Assembly: GCA_018292915.2 (NCBI GenBank)
Contig: JACVVK020000325.1
Coordinates: 602,001-666,000 of the forward strand
DNA from: Batillaria attramentaria
Taxonomy: Eukaryota; Mollusca; Gastropoda; Batillariidae
Length of the DNA stretch: 64,000 nucleotides
Direction of reading: 5' to 3'
Position 1 is the stretch's first letter; each line of letters begins with the position of its first letter. The notes under the pieces were generated by a model. That model had not been told where the DNA came from and did no database searches. It saw only the letters and a list, made by a program, of their open reading frames with translations. Shown piece after piece: positions 34,501 to 48,201 of the stretch. The position numbers and the translations under genes were made by a program.

Positions 34501-37500
34501 TTCCCCTGGACACCTTCAGCATAACACTGAAGATGCGTGCTTCTGGCTTTGCCACTTAACTCTTTGACGACGGAGCGCAATTTCTGACACACGATTTCCT
34601 ATAGGAAATCGTGTGTCAGAAATTGCGCTCCGTCGTCAAAGAGTTAATCATAAAAACCTATGCACTTTTTCTCCTTTTGAATCATGGACTATTTTAAGCC
34701 TTGTAATATGATCAGACTGGTCAAAAAGAAACAGCCACTGCACACCAGTAGGAGCCACTTCAAGCCACTATTGCACAAGGCATGGGCCTTCACGCTAGGC
34801 CCACGACTGCTGCATATTGCACAATAGTGGCTTGAAATGGCTCCTGGTGATGCGAAGATTTCAGGTAAAAACGCTATTTTTGCATGGGCTTTTATGAGTC
34901 ATTCTTGTTTCCTTCATCTTCATCTTCATCTTCATCTTCATTGTCTTCATTTCTTCTTCCTCGGTCTTCTTTCTCTTTTCCATTTTTGCCTATTGGGTGT
35001 TTTTTCGCTTCTTTCTTTTTCCTGTAATACATAAACCATCAAACAAGTAAAATTGAAATCATTTATTACAATTGAGAGGTACATGTATATGTCTTTGGGT
35101 GAACAGCAGGTAATGTTGGAGCTTTTATTAGGACTTGATATTGGGATTCTAAATACATTTTGATCTGATGCCTATATTTTTACCCTTTTTTCTTTTTTGT
35201 TGTTGCTGGTAAGTGTTTTTTTATGGTTTCCTATTTTTCAAAGAGGTTTCAGCTGTCAGTGAAAAAAATTGTGAAGATCCATAAGTAAAGAGTTACAAAA
35301 AGGACTGCCGTTATGAATCATGCGCTTGTTTTATGTGTGCACAGTTTCTCAGTACATGGAAGGGCGTAGCAGTACCCAGTGCTACAAACGATTCACCAAA
35401 CTCGACCCAAAGAGGAGCACGGGCTATTGGACAGAGGAGGAAGACGCAGTAAGTGATTTAGGTTGTAAGAAGCCTTTCACACAAAACGGTCACGCATCAT
35501 CACTGTCGTGCTACGTTACACTTAACTGTGGAGTAAGAATCAGCACATTTCAACAGCCTGCCTATCAGTACACACATACATGTAGACTGTCTACTGTAAT
35601 CACTGGTCTAACAAAACCACTGCATGTAATAATAATAATAATAATAATCAGTATTGTATAGGCGCTTTACCCAATTTCATGAATCGGCTCAAAGCACCGC
35701 GAACTGAACCCAACATGCTCACATGAATCACACACATTCTCTCACACACTGGACATAAACACATTACAATCACATGGTGCGAAGGGTCAGCTCAGCTATT
35801 TAAATTTCGGAATTTAAAAATTACATTTATTTTTCAAATTTGGTGGGCTGAACATTTCCAAAGCAGAGGGGGAGGAAGCCGGAGTACCCGGAGAGAACAA
35901 TCGGCACGAATGACGGTTCCACGTACGAGAAGGAAAAATTCTTTGCCCCGAGTGGGACTCGAACCCGCGACCTCTTGCATTGGTGACAAGTCTCTTAACC
36001 ACTAGACCACAGACCGCCCCTGTGTAGCCTTAATGCAACACTTTAACTCTTTGACGACGGAGCGCAATTTCTGACACACGATTTCCTATAGGAAATCGTG
36101 TGTCAGAAATTGCGCTCCGTCGTCAAAGAGTTAAAAGCTTAAAATAGCACGTGTCATTGTCTGGAAACCTGTTAACATTTCTTTTTCTTACCCAGCAACT
36201 GATGGCAGCCGTTCAGCTGGTGGGAACCAGCCACTGGGCCAAGGTGCAGGAACTTGTTCCTGGTCGCACCCGAGAGCAGTGTCGAGAAAGGTGAGGACTT
36301 GGGAGGACGAGGACCGAGCCTTGTTTGCTGCTTACCGTTTTGTTGCCTATCATGAACTACCGTTGCTATATTATTGTGCCATAGTATGTGCTGATATACA
36401 TGGTACCTACTTGACCTGGTCTGGTATTCATGTGATAGTTTGAACATTGTGAGTAACACTGGCATTATTCCTCAGGGTTTATTTTACAACAGTTTAAAAA
36501 AGAAAAAGAAAAAAAACAGGGTTAAATATCTTCCACCTTTTGGTGGATTTCCACCTTAGGCTTAAAGTTTTCCTTCCTCCAAAAAGTGTCTTTTCTCTTC
36601 TGAAGCACATAGAATCATGCCAAAATGCACCAAATTGCACAGATTTTAGACTAATTCTGAAGATTTTCCTCCTAAAAAGGTGTTTCCTCATCTGAAGTAC
36701 TTAAAATCATCATGTCAAAATGCACCAAATTGCACAGATTTTAGACTAATTCTGAACATTTTCCTCCTAAAATGGTGTTTCCTCATCTGAAGTACTTAAA
36801 ATCATCATGTCAAAATGCACCAGATTGCACAGATTTTAGTTTAACTTTTGAAAAATATTCCAGGAGAGCATGGCTGTCAACGCCCTTAGCAAAATGTGTC
36901 TGCTGTGCAGATGTGCGCTTGTGGAATTAATAGAATAGTTTAAATGTAAACGTACCAAACGTGTGTGTGTGTGTGGGTGTGTGTGGGTGGGGGTGTGTGT
37001 GTGTGTGTTCATGTAAAAGCTCAAATTACTGCTGCCAATGTACAGGTATTAATTGTTGTTGTTGTTTTTGTTGTTTAATATCATTGTTGTCCCTTTCACT
37101 TTGACAATTCCTCCACACCCCCATAGGGGAGAAAGGAATAAAATCTTTTGACTTTTGACTTTTTTGCTTTTGCCACTTTGTCACTAAATGCTACACACTT
37201 TTTCTCCTTTCGGATCACGGACCATTACAAGCCCTGAAAATAACTGCGTGTGCTTCTCATCAGGTATCTGAACAGTCTGGATCCAGCCATATCCGGAGAA
37301 CCCTGGACGTACGAGCAAGACAGAGAGCTGATCAGGGGAGTAGAGAAATACAGAAGTACGTTCCCTTTTTCCAGTTTGTGTTTTACAGTACAGTATGTAG
37401 GCTTTTTGAAGAAATCTCTATACTTATCTTGGAAAAGGGTGTGGATTTAAAAAGCACTTATGGCCTGACTGCATATCTGTCATATGGTTATGAATGAATG

Positions 37501-40500
37501 AATGTTTATTTTTGTTTGGGTTGATGTTGTGAATGTTCATGTGTTTGTTTTTTGTTTTGGGTTCGTTTTGGGTCGTGTGTGTGTTATTTTTATGAGGGAA
37601 GAGGGTTTCGTTTGGGTTTTTTTTTTTGTGTGTGTATTTGTTGTTTTTTTCCTGGTGCTAAATGTTCGGTTTACTTGCACCAGACTTTGCCGTAAAATAA
37701 TCATACGATGCCTCTTTTTAAAAAAAAAAAAAAAAAAGCTGATAATTTCTTGTTTTTGTCTCGGACTTTCCTCAGACCATTGGGTGTTGATTGCTCGGGA
37801 ATTTTGCCCTGGCCGAACGGATAACCAGGTTCTGCAGCGATACAGACGCCTTCAGGACTGGAAACGCAAATCCGAATGGTTCAGCCATCAAACAGTGAGT
37901 CTGGTGTGCTTTATATGCTGGTGTCAGTGCTGTACAGGGCACATAGCTGATGACATTCTCGATTACGTGCTGATTTTTTTTTGGGGGGGGGGGGGGGGGG
38001 GTGTCAACCAGGAGGTCATACCGATAACCAGTTTCTTCTTATCCAGTGTTTCTGAATTTCAACCAGTAAAATTCTGGCTGCACATTTGTAGAGGCTTTGT
38101 ACACGAGTTATGACTCAGTACTGCAGACATGTTCAGTACGGAACGAGCCCGAAAAATCACATGATGTCTGGTGCACAGATGGGTAAGGGACAGCATACAG
38201 CTAGTCACCTCAGACCTGAGGTAGGTTTTTTGGGCTGGCCTCTGACTTGTGTTGTGGTGATTCAGGCCAATACCCAAAGGCTGCTGCAAGGGAGCGCTCT
38301 ACCGGACAGTAAGAGAGAGGAGATGAGACAGAAGAACTGGGATCAGTACAGGGAACTGTTCAACGTGCTGCCATGTGACTACGAGAAACAGAGGGAGGAC
38401 AGGGAGAAAGGTCTTTAGTCATGTGGATTTTGTTTGTTTGTTCGTTTGGTTAGTTTGTTTCTTGTTGTTTTTTTTGTTCTTTTTTGTGTTGTAGTTGTTG
38501 TTTTGTTTGTGTTTTTTGGTTTGTGTTTTCGTTAGTGTTTTTGTTGTTGTCATTTTGTTTGTTTAGTTTTTGAGGGTTTTTTTGTTGGGGTGTTTTGTGT
38601 TTATTTTGTTTGTTTTTGTTTGGGGGGGGGGGGGGTGAGAATTTGTTTCCATGTTGGTTTTTTGGGATTTTTTTTGTTGTTTTTTTTTTGGGTGGGGGGG
38701 AGGGGGGAGTGTGTGTGCTCTATTGCACTAACATCTTGCACAAGGAAAACTGTGTGTATGTGAGAAAGAGAGATATGGAGAGTGTACTTATAAGCTCTAT
38801 TATCACAATCCACACCATAGCAAATGAGTTAATTATGACGTGCCCTCGCCTGAACACATTGTACAGGCTGCGTCGACGTGTATCTTTTTTACCGTGGACT
38901 TTCCACTTTTTGTAGGAATACCAGAAGTACCACGGCCACCTTTTCTGCTGGGGCTGGCGAACAGGAGATGCGGAAAACTCTGGGATCAGCGTATGAAGCT
39001 TCAGCGCCTGATCCAAGAGCACGTGGAGAAACAGCGCGACAGGTTTGAGACGATTGATGACAGTACGACGTCGGGCATGTACAACCTTCAAGACGCCATC
39101 ACCAGTCTTTCTCGTGAGGTTCTGTCGCGCCACAAGGAGCAACAGCGGGTAATGCTTAGTGTGGCTTGCATTTTGTGGAATATTTGTTTGATTCAGTCCT
39201 ACCAGTTTTTTTGTTGTTGTTTTTTTTTAAAGTGTTTTGAAAAGCACAAGATTGGAGGATAATTTTTGTATAACAGTGTTACCGATTACGCACAGGTGTA
39301 CATATTTGTACGCAAAAAACTCTTAACTTGAGACACAGATTTAAGAACGGCGCATCACAGGGGACGCACATTTTTGGTCTTGCCATGACAAACGGTATTT
39401 TCCAACACTCTCCCGGAAACTCGAAAAAAATCTAAAACAGAAAATTTGTCTACAGACCCACACATGCTCTGTCACTTATAAAAGACATAAATAATATATA
39501 CAATTGTTTGTTGTTCTGAATATAAAATATATAAGTAGGGTAGAATAAACTAACATGTAGTGTTAATGTAACATAGTCTGACATAACAGCTTAGCACAGG
39601 AAAACCTGGGACAGTATGCAGTGACAGACAAAACAGACAATCCACTCGCTTGGCATCATGTCGGTTGATGTAAGCGTTGCTTCCCTTTAAAACAAAAACA
39701 GTAGACACAAGTTTTGTACACAAATTTTCACAAAACAGGCTCAAATTCCTACCTACCAACATTGTTTGGATATATGAAACTTTAAAATCATTTGTTTGTT
39801 TCCTTTCTTCTTCTTTTTTTTTCTTTTTTTTTTAGCTAAAGCACAGGTGTAATGATTCAACCTCCATCATAAATTATAATTTATGGGGATGAATTTTTGG
39901 GTCTCCCTTCAGCTTGCAGCCGAGTTGCTCTCAACGCGGAAACCAAGTGCCGTCAGCGTTGGCGACATGTTGGCCATCACACGGGGTGACACGGTCGAGC
40001 TGAACAAACCCAAAGTCGTCCGCGGTCCTCGGCAAAAGAAGAAAAAGCCAAGGCCAATGAAGCGCAACAAGTGAGTGGAACTTGACTTTGCTTTGTTTCT
40101 GCCACGACGGCTTGCCTAGTAACTAAGTAAGTCACTGACACACAGGTCACTGAAAAAGAGATTTTGCCTGGTGGTTCCTGTGAAGATCCATGGTTTGAAT
40201 CGGGCAGGGACTGAGTTGTATCCTGCTTTGGGCAGGGATTGGGTTGTAGCCTCTAGCGGACAACTCATGGCATTGTCTGGCAAACATTTTGCAAGACCAT
40301 GCTTCCCTCATCGTGTCTTTTTGCCAGACACTAAGAGGGAAGCATGTGGAGTTTGATACATGTACAAACTGGAACGTGGAAAAAAAGCAGTAAGTCCACT
40401 GACATCATTTGATGCAAAATACCATTACGTCAATCACTTTCATCTTGAAATGACCCCTTTTCCCATGCATTGACATCATGGACATAATGTGTTTTGCCAA

Positions 40501-43500
40501 TACACAGCAGAGTAAAGGACCGGCCCCCGTAGTGTAGTGGTTAGCACTTCGGACTATGGACCGGCAGACCCGGGTTCGAGTCCCAGCCGAGGCAAGCGGG
40601 ATTTTTCCTACCTAGGTCGGCTCCTACCCAGAGCGGGTGTGCTATGGGCCCAATGGGGAGGCTGTTGCCACACAGCCGAGCTTCACCCACTTCACGGGTG
40701 CGACTTTGGGGGTGCTTCCCTTGCTATGACACGTCTTATGATGTGGATGATTACACGGCCGGCACCGCAGGTGCCGTAGTTCCCGGGCCTGGTTAATGCC
40801 AGGATATTTATGACAGGAAGCGTGGAATGCGGCCCTGTCCCGCAGTCCCAAACCACACAGACCTCCATAGCATCACCTTACCATCATCCTCATCTCCATC
40901 ATCATGCATAATAAAAATTGCCCCAGCTTCTGAGCCCTCCGTGGATTCCACTCATTACCAGGGAGGAACACCACTGGAGCCGGCAAAGAGTTGTGGCAGA
41001 AAAAAAAACAAAAAAAAACAGCAGAGTAAAGGGGGGGGGGGGGGGGTTTGGCCTTGGGGCGTGCTGGGTGGAGTCGTCTGTTGGGTCGAGTCAGCAGGAA
41101 TGGAGTTGAATTCTCTGGCAGGCAGGAATTGGCTTTTGGATTTTCTTCTTGCCAGATCAAGTCAAATTCACATGCTGACTCGTTCATGATTCTGTTCTGG
41201 TGTTCATGTATACACATTTGCATAAATAATCAAGTTTGCACATTAAAAATATCATTCCAAATGGTAGGGGCTGCAAAATGGAAATCAAGAACATACCATG
41301 CATGTTGGAAAAAGAAGGGGTGTGTGTGTGTGGGGGGGGGGGGGGGGGACCCAAAAATGCAAAAACAACTACTGTGAATGAAGAAAAGGGATTCTCTTTC
41401 ATCGCACTTTGCTGTCCATTTGATTTTTTTTGATTTTTTTTCACCTTCTTCTTTTGCAAGGCTGCACACTGTGTTCAAGATAGACTCGGAGCTGAGAAGG
41501 GTCATGCGAACCAGAATGAAGAGTCGCAGTTTGAAGAAGGGTCGCCCTCGCAGATATTTCTGTAAGTTGGATCAGCTTGCTCTTTTCTTCTTCTTGTGGT
41601 TGGTTGGTTTATTTGTACTTGGGGTTTCTTAGGGTTTTCATTTGTTTGTTTTGTTGTGTGTGGGGGGGGGGGGGTCACTGTTGTTTGTGTATTCACTTGG
41701 TTTAATGGTTTTGCTTTGTCAGTGTCAGCGATCGTCAAATGTGTCAGGACCATGGTAGCCATTCGGGCTACTGCCCTGAAGAAAACTGGTAGCCCGAAAA
41801 AAATTCTGGAAGCCGGAGTGGCTGCTAGGTTCTGATTCATCTCAGAATTCCTGCTCGCCATTCAGGCTACCGCTACCAGAGCTTTCACTCGCCCGACGGT
41901 AAATTTGGTAGCGAAAGCGAGCGGGCGAGCGCATGTGACGATCGCTGTAGTGTTTGTTGTGTGTGTTTAATTCTTTTACCTGCTTATACTCACCACACCT
42001 GAAGAATATCAGGATGAACTTTAAAAAAAAAAAAAAAAAAATCTTAGTCTTTCTAGCCTTTTTTTTTTTTAAATGAGTTTGAAGATTGATTGTCTGTGTC
42101 CATGCAGCAGGTTTGTTTTTCTTGCTACGAGTGTTTTTCTATATGAATTCAGGGGACATTGCTGTTGATCAAGGGCTCGCGCAGGAAGATCTGGACATGC
42201 TGAGGGCTACAGCAATGAACCTCTACTTCAAGGTAATAATAATATTAATAATAATACTACATAGCTTTTATAGAGCGTCGTTCGCCAACTTCAAGGACTC
42301 GCTGCGCATTAAAATTTAAAGCACACACACGCACGCACGCACGCACGCACACGCTATTTGCATCCCCTCGGCATACATACAGTTAATTTTGGCAGTGCAA
42401 CAAACTCCTGATGCACACAGACAGACTTAGGTACAGTACTGTATACTCATGGCTCACGTCTTAGATGCTATTTTAACTCATGCTAGCTAGCATTCTTATT
42501 TTTGAGTGCGTTTGCAAACTGAGCTTGCAGTCTTACCATAATAACCTTAACTTTTTGACTGCTAAAAAAATCTTGAATTTGAAGGTCTGGTCGAATACCA
42601 AAAAAGCAAAAAGAAAAAAGTTTCAGTTTAGATGTCCAACCATTTTCACTGATCACTGGCAAATCGGCAAAGTTTTATCAGCTGGTTCCTCCTTTTTTTG
42701 GACATTTGGCATTATCTTCAGGTTAATTCACAGTTTTACAGGTCTGGTTGAAAACTTAGGGACAGATTTTTGGTGCATGGTCGAAAAGTAAGGAAATTGT
42801 TTTCCTAGATTTTGCACTGTGGTCGAAACTTGAGGACTGCCGAAAAGTTAATGTTATTTCAGTAGATTCGTGCATTATTGTACATGCTTGTTTCAAATAG
42901 GACTAAAGCAAAACCCATGTTACTTTAAAACGCTGTAGTCTTACCTGAGTTGAGAGTGGCCCCTTACCCATGCCTATTGCTGGTCCAGCACACCTTACGA
43001 ACAGTGAACTCGTTCCTGTTACTCCGTGATTCAACCCTCTCATTAAATCACTCATCCCTATCCCCACCCTCAACAGTAGACTTAACTCCTGTCAGTCAAA
43101 GGGGGCTCACCCTCAGAATTCAGCCAGTTGTGTGCCGTGGCATAATGAGCACAACACACGGCATGGTGTGGCAAACTTTCTTCCCAGACACTTCAAAGAG
43201 GGAAGCACATGTTCGAAATGACTGAAACGTGGAATGAAAGCAGTAAGTCCATTGACGCCATTGAAGGGAAAAAGACCATTACATCAGTCTCTTTCATCTT
43301 GAAATCACCCCTTTCTCCATAAAATGACGTCATGGGCGTACATGTGTTTTGCCAATACACAGCAGAGTATAGGGGTGGGGCTTTGACCTCGGGACTTGCC
43401 GAGTAGAGTTGTCGATTAATACAAATGCATTGTGACTGCACTGTGTGACTTTCATAAAACTGGTATGTGTAAAGACTTCACTCTGTTCCTTTTCTTTCTG

Positions 43501-46500
43501 TGCATGTCGTCTTGATTTGTGCCAGCTGGTCTTGTTGTCTGTCAGTGTCATTATGTCACTTTATACATTCTTATCTCGACAGTCACTTGGTGCCAACCCT
43601 GGCAAGCTTCTGGCTACAGCCCGTCAGTGTTTCCCCGACCTGGCCGCCAAGCTCCAAGCACAGCCGCAGCAAACGTCGGGAACTCACTCTTCTGACGAAG
43701 AGGAGAAAGAAGACCGTGGGCCCGAAACTGCTGACGACGGAAAACCTCTTAGGCGCAGTCGCCGAGCCCGCAAGCCGAAGCATGCAAATGAGGTGCTTAT
43801 GTCATCCAAGCAGGTCGTAGATGCGGAACAGTTTATGCCGGAGGACCACAAGCTGCGGAGGAAGAGACAAGATTACGAGCTGTTGGAGTGGATGTGTGGG
43901 CGGCTGGGGATCCCGGCCGAGCACCCGCCACCGGAAGACATCTGCGGGGAGGTGGAAGTTGGAGACAGCGCAGGAGGACAGCGAGCTCCAGAGCTTAGTG
44001 GAGGAGATGTTGAAGTTTCTGGCAGCAGTGGACAGAGGCCAACAGGCATGCGGCAAGTTCATGAGACGATCCAGCAGGCATTGAGAGAAAGCATAGCGAG
44101 GCAGGAAGCCTTTTTGGAAAGCAGCACCAGAAATGAGCCAGTTCGTATATTTTTGCATATTTTATAATAATAATGATAATAATAATAATGAGTATTGTAT
44201 AGGCGCTTTACCTAATTTCGTGAATTGGCGCAAAGCGCCGCGAATTGTACCCACCACACACGCTTACGTGAATCACGCACATTCTTTCACATACTGGACA
44301 TAAACACATTACAATCATGTGGTGTGAAGCTGTTGTAATTTCGGAATTTAGAATTGCATTTATTTTTCAATTTTTGGAGGGTTGAACATTTCCAAAGCAG
44401 AGGGGGAGGAAGCCGGAGTACCCGGAGAGAACCCCCGATGATCGGCACGAATGAACAGTGCCACATACGAGAAGGAAACATTCTTTGCCCTGAGTGGGAC
44501 TCGAACCCCTGACCTCTCGCATTGGTGACAAGTCTCTTAACCACTAGACCACCAACCACCCCACACATCCATTATACATTTGCATTGTCATTTGTTGGGT
44601 TTTTTAAATGTTCAATGGGTGATTCCATTTGTTGTTTTTTGTTTTTAAGTTTAATACATGCTGCAGTTTCATTTATTACATTTTTTATGTTTGCGTGCGC
44701 TTAGAACTACCCTACAAGATTAGGTTACAGTGCTATATCAATACCATTATGCTTATTATTTTGTCTCTTTTTCAAAGGTCTCAGTGCGCATGACAAGCAT
44801 ACAACAGCATGCGGATAACTCTTTAATAATAATAATAATGAGTATTGTATAGGCGCCTTACCCAGTTTCATGAATCGGCTCTAACTCTAAGCGCCGCGAA
44901 CTGAACCCAACATGCACGGTCACGTGAATCACACGCATTCTCTCACACACTGGACATAACCACACTACAATCACGTGGTGCGAAGGGTCAGCTCAGCTAT
45001 TTTAATTTCGGAATATAGAATTGCATTTATTTTTCAAATTTGGTGGGCTGAACATTTCCAAAGCCCTTCCTTTATCAAGTGCGCTGACCCTGTGCATCCG
45101 AATTAATCACTTGTGTCACAGTATAGCATCGGAGAAAATATTCGTGACTCTAGCCGGCGTACAAGTTGTTCTAAAAGTGTCACAGTATACTTACCCACTT
45201 ACTTAGGCCCTTGGCTCCACGTGGAGCATAGGCCATCGACAACCCTTCGCCATCGCACTCTGTTCTGGGCTAGTCTTGCCACTCCAGTCCAGTTGGTCCC
45301 CTGCTTACATTGCTCTGCCTCAGTGTCCCGCCTCCAGCTGTTGCGAGGCCGGCCTCTCTTCCTTTTCCCCTGCGGGTTCCATGTCAGGGCTTGGCGTGTG
45401 GTGCTGGATGCTGGCTTCCTGAGGGGTCACAGTACAGCATCGGAGAAAATATTCGTGACTCTAGCCGGCGTTCAAGTTGTTCTAAAAGTGTAACATACTG
45501 AGCAGATGAGGTTAATGGTTGCAGACTGAGGACCACCTCGATGGCGCTGGTTGGTGGCTATTTTTAGAAGCTTTTGTCAAGTCCCATTGCGTTCAGGAGT
45601 GGACCGTGGGCTCAAAGAAAGTCGTATGTCTCTGATATTAGAATCCAAAAAGTCATGAAAATGCTCGCAATGGCCGAATGAAACATCCGTCTACCTGGCA
45701 AACAGCCATAGAGCTTCGAGAGTGCCAGTTTTCCATCTCAGAGGCGTTATGAACGTAGAGGCTTTAGGTGCTTACGACTGGCCTATAAATGCATTTTACA
45801 GTGGGATTTGGTCGAGTGGTTACGGCATCCGACTTCGGATCCTGAGCTGCCTGGTTCGAATCCTGGTGGGCAGGAATATGGTGGGATTTTTCCTTACTAT
45901 ATCGAGTCAAATCTGTGTGCGTGTCTCGCCTTCGTGTGCACACACACGCACATACATCAAATGTGCACACTAAAAATCCCACGTTCATCTTTCGAAGAAG
46001 AGTAGGCTGTGGCCGGTGTCGTGGAAAACAGAAATACTGTCGCACGCACCAGAGTGAATAGCAGGGTGGAGGTTTACACATAAAGTAGCGCTTAGGGGCA
46101 GCAGGCTTTCACTGCTTCGTCCTCCAGCCCTGCGGCGCCGTGAGCATTTCAGCAGAGATGGATATGTGCACCGAGGAGAAGTCTACCATACCATACCATA
46201 CCATATAATTACCATTCATATCATTACATATTATTATTGTACATGTATGTCATCAGGCTGAAGAGAATGAGATGCCGACATCTCCAGGGCAGTCAACAGG
46301 CTCAGGAGACGCTGCTCAGAACTCTGCATCAGAGAAAGAATCAGTTCAGAACACACAGGGAGAAAGGCCAGCTGAGACTCCACGAGAGCCTACAAAGCAA
46401 GACGCTACAATTACGGAAAGTCAGGAGAAATCAGCAACAGAGGGACCAGTACAAGTGGCAGCAGGTAACATTGCTAGTAGGAGTGATGTAGGAACTGTTC

Positions 46501-46521
46501 TGTTGACAGGGACAGCTGGGG

Positions 46522-46592
<71 letters not shown>

Positions 46593-48170
46593 CTGAGAGA
46601 GAGAGAGACTCTGTGTGTGCCCCTGTATGCGCAGTATATGTGACCGTCCTCGAGAAAACCCGGCATAAGACGCACGCCGCTGTTCCAAGCTAGAGGCTAA
46701 CAAAGGTCAGCGGGTGCTATCTGGTCAATATTGAGATTTCGCCAAAATCAGGTAGTTCTGCCCTTAAATTATAATGTCTTAAAATGAGGGGGTTTTTTTT
46801 TGTTTTTTTTTTGCACTGTAAAGAACAAGGCTGCTTCCAAAAACAAAAAATTGAAAATTTTGCACTTAAGCTGCGTTTTCTCATGGAAGGTCACATATGG
46901 TAACCTGATTGTGTCCAGACTAAAGTGTTCTCTTTTGCACGGGATTGTGTGTAAAACAAGAGAATGAAGTCCTGTTGGTGTGTGTGTGTGTGTGTGTGTG
47001 GCTCACTGTTCTGATAATATAATTTTTATCGCCTTGCCTTAGCAGACACCGACATTTCCCTTCAAGGGACATTTACAGTTTGTTCCTGTCTTTAGATCAG
47101 ACAGAAGTACAGTTTGGGACTGCTTCCATCGCACTGCGTGCAGCTGTTGCTGCATATCAGGACGCCTTGGGCACCAGCACATCGCAAAAAAACACAGTGA
47201 GTGTGGGCTTACCACAACTTGCTTCCCTTGGCAGTGACGCTGCCAGCAAGAGTTCAGAAAATCAGTCATCCGCAGGAAACATCACTGTCACTGGAAGCCA
47301 GAATTCAGGAGATGCTGTTGCTGGGGACACCACTGACGGCAGACGCGAGAAGACGGCGGAGGAGGGGGTATCACTGGTCACATGTTCAGGAGACAGCGCT
47401 ACCACAACCATGTCTGGAAGAACATCTGTGTTAGCAGGTGCCACTACATCATCCGCAGCAACAGTACATGGCAGCCTGGTGTTAGAATGTCACGAGAGTC
47501 CACTCCACATTGCTGACTGCGGTGAGCGGACTTTCTCCGTTAGAATGGGACCACAGCAGTACAGGGTCTTCCCCAAAGATGCCAGCATGGTTGCTTCAGC
47601 ATCCGAAAGCGGCGAGACAAAGGCTTCGCAAACCACGGTAAATCTCGTTACGAGCGACGACCGTCAGAAATTCCCCAACCTCCCGCCAACCAGGATTTCC
47701 ATGCAGAGCTTCAAGCTGCTGCTTCTTAAACGTCTTGAGCTGATCCGGAGTGCTGGCCCCTACTACAGCGGCGATTACTACCAGGCCAAGAAGGAAGCCC
47801 AGATGGAGTCGCTGCTCAGAGCCGGCAAGCACGTGCAGGCAGTCAACAGAGGGTCGATGGATTTATCGCGACTCATGAACCGTGTGTCCCAGACGGCAGG
47901 TGTCACCGGGCGAGGAAAGTACAAACGCAGGAAGCCAGGGGAGCAGAAATTTTCAGACAGTCCTGAGTTCAACGCCCTTCAGGTGAGCTGTGTAGACTTC
48001 TCACTGTTTTGTTTTGATTTGTTTTGTCTGTTTTCCTCTAAGCATGTTTTGAGCCATTTGGTGTTCGTATCGTCCTATGACATGTTGGCAGCTTTGTTTC
48101 AATTGTTGAATTTTAGTTTGACAGAATTTCTGGTTTTTTGGCAGTAGTATTGTGGACTGTGCCTTCTAGG

Positions 48171-48201
<31 letters not shown>

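Noticed and set aside
39285..39560. Possible MITE near GTGTACATATTTGTACG in SNAPC4 intron 16
   Set aside because: A short palindromic motif is present but I found no matching terminal repeats or target duplication.
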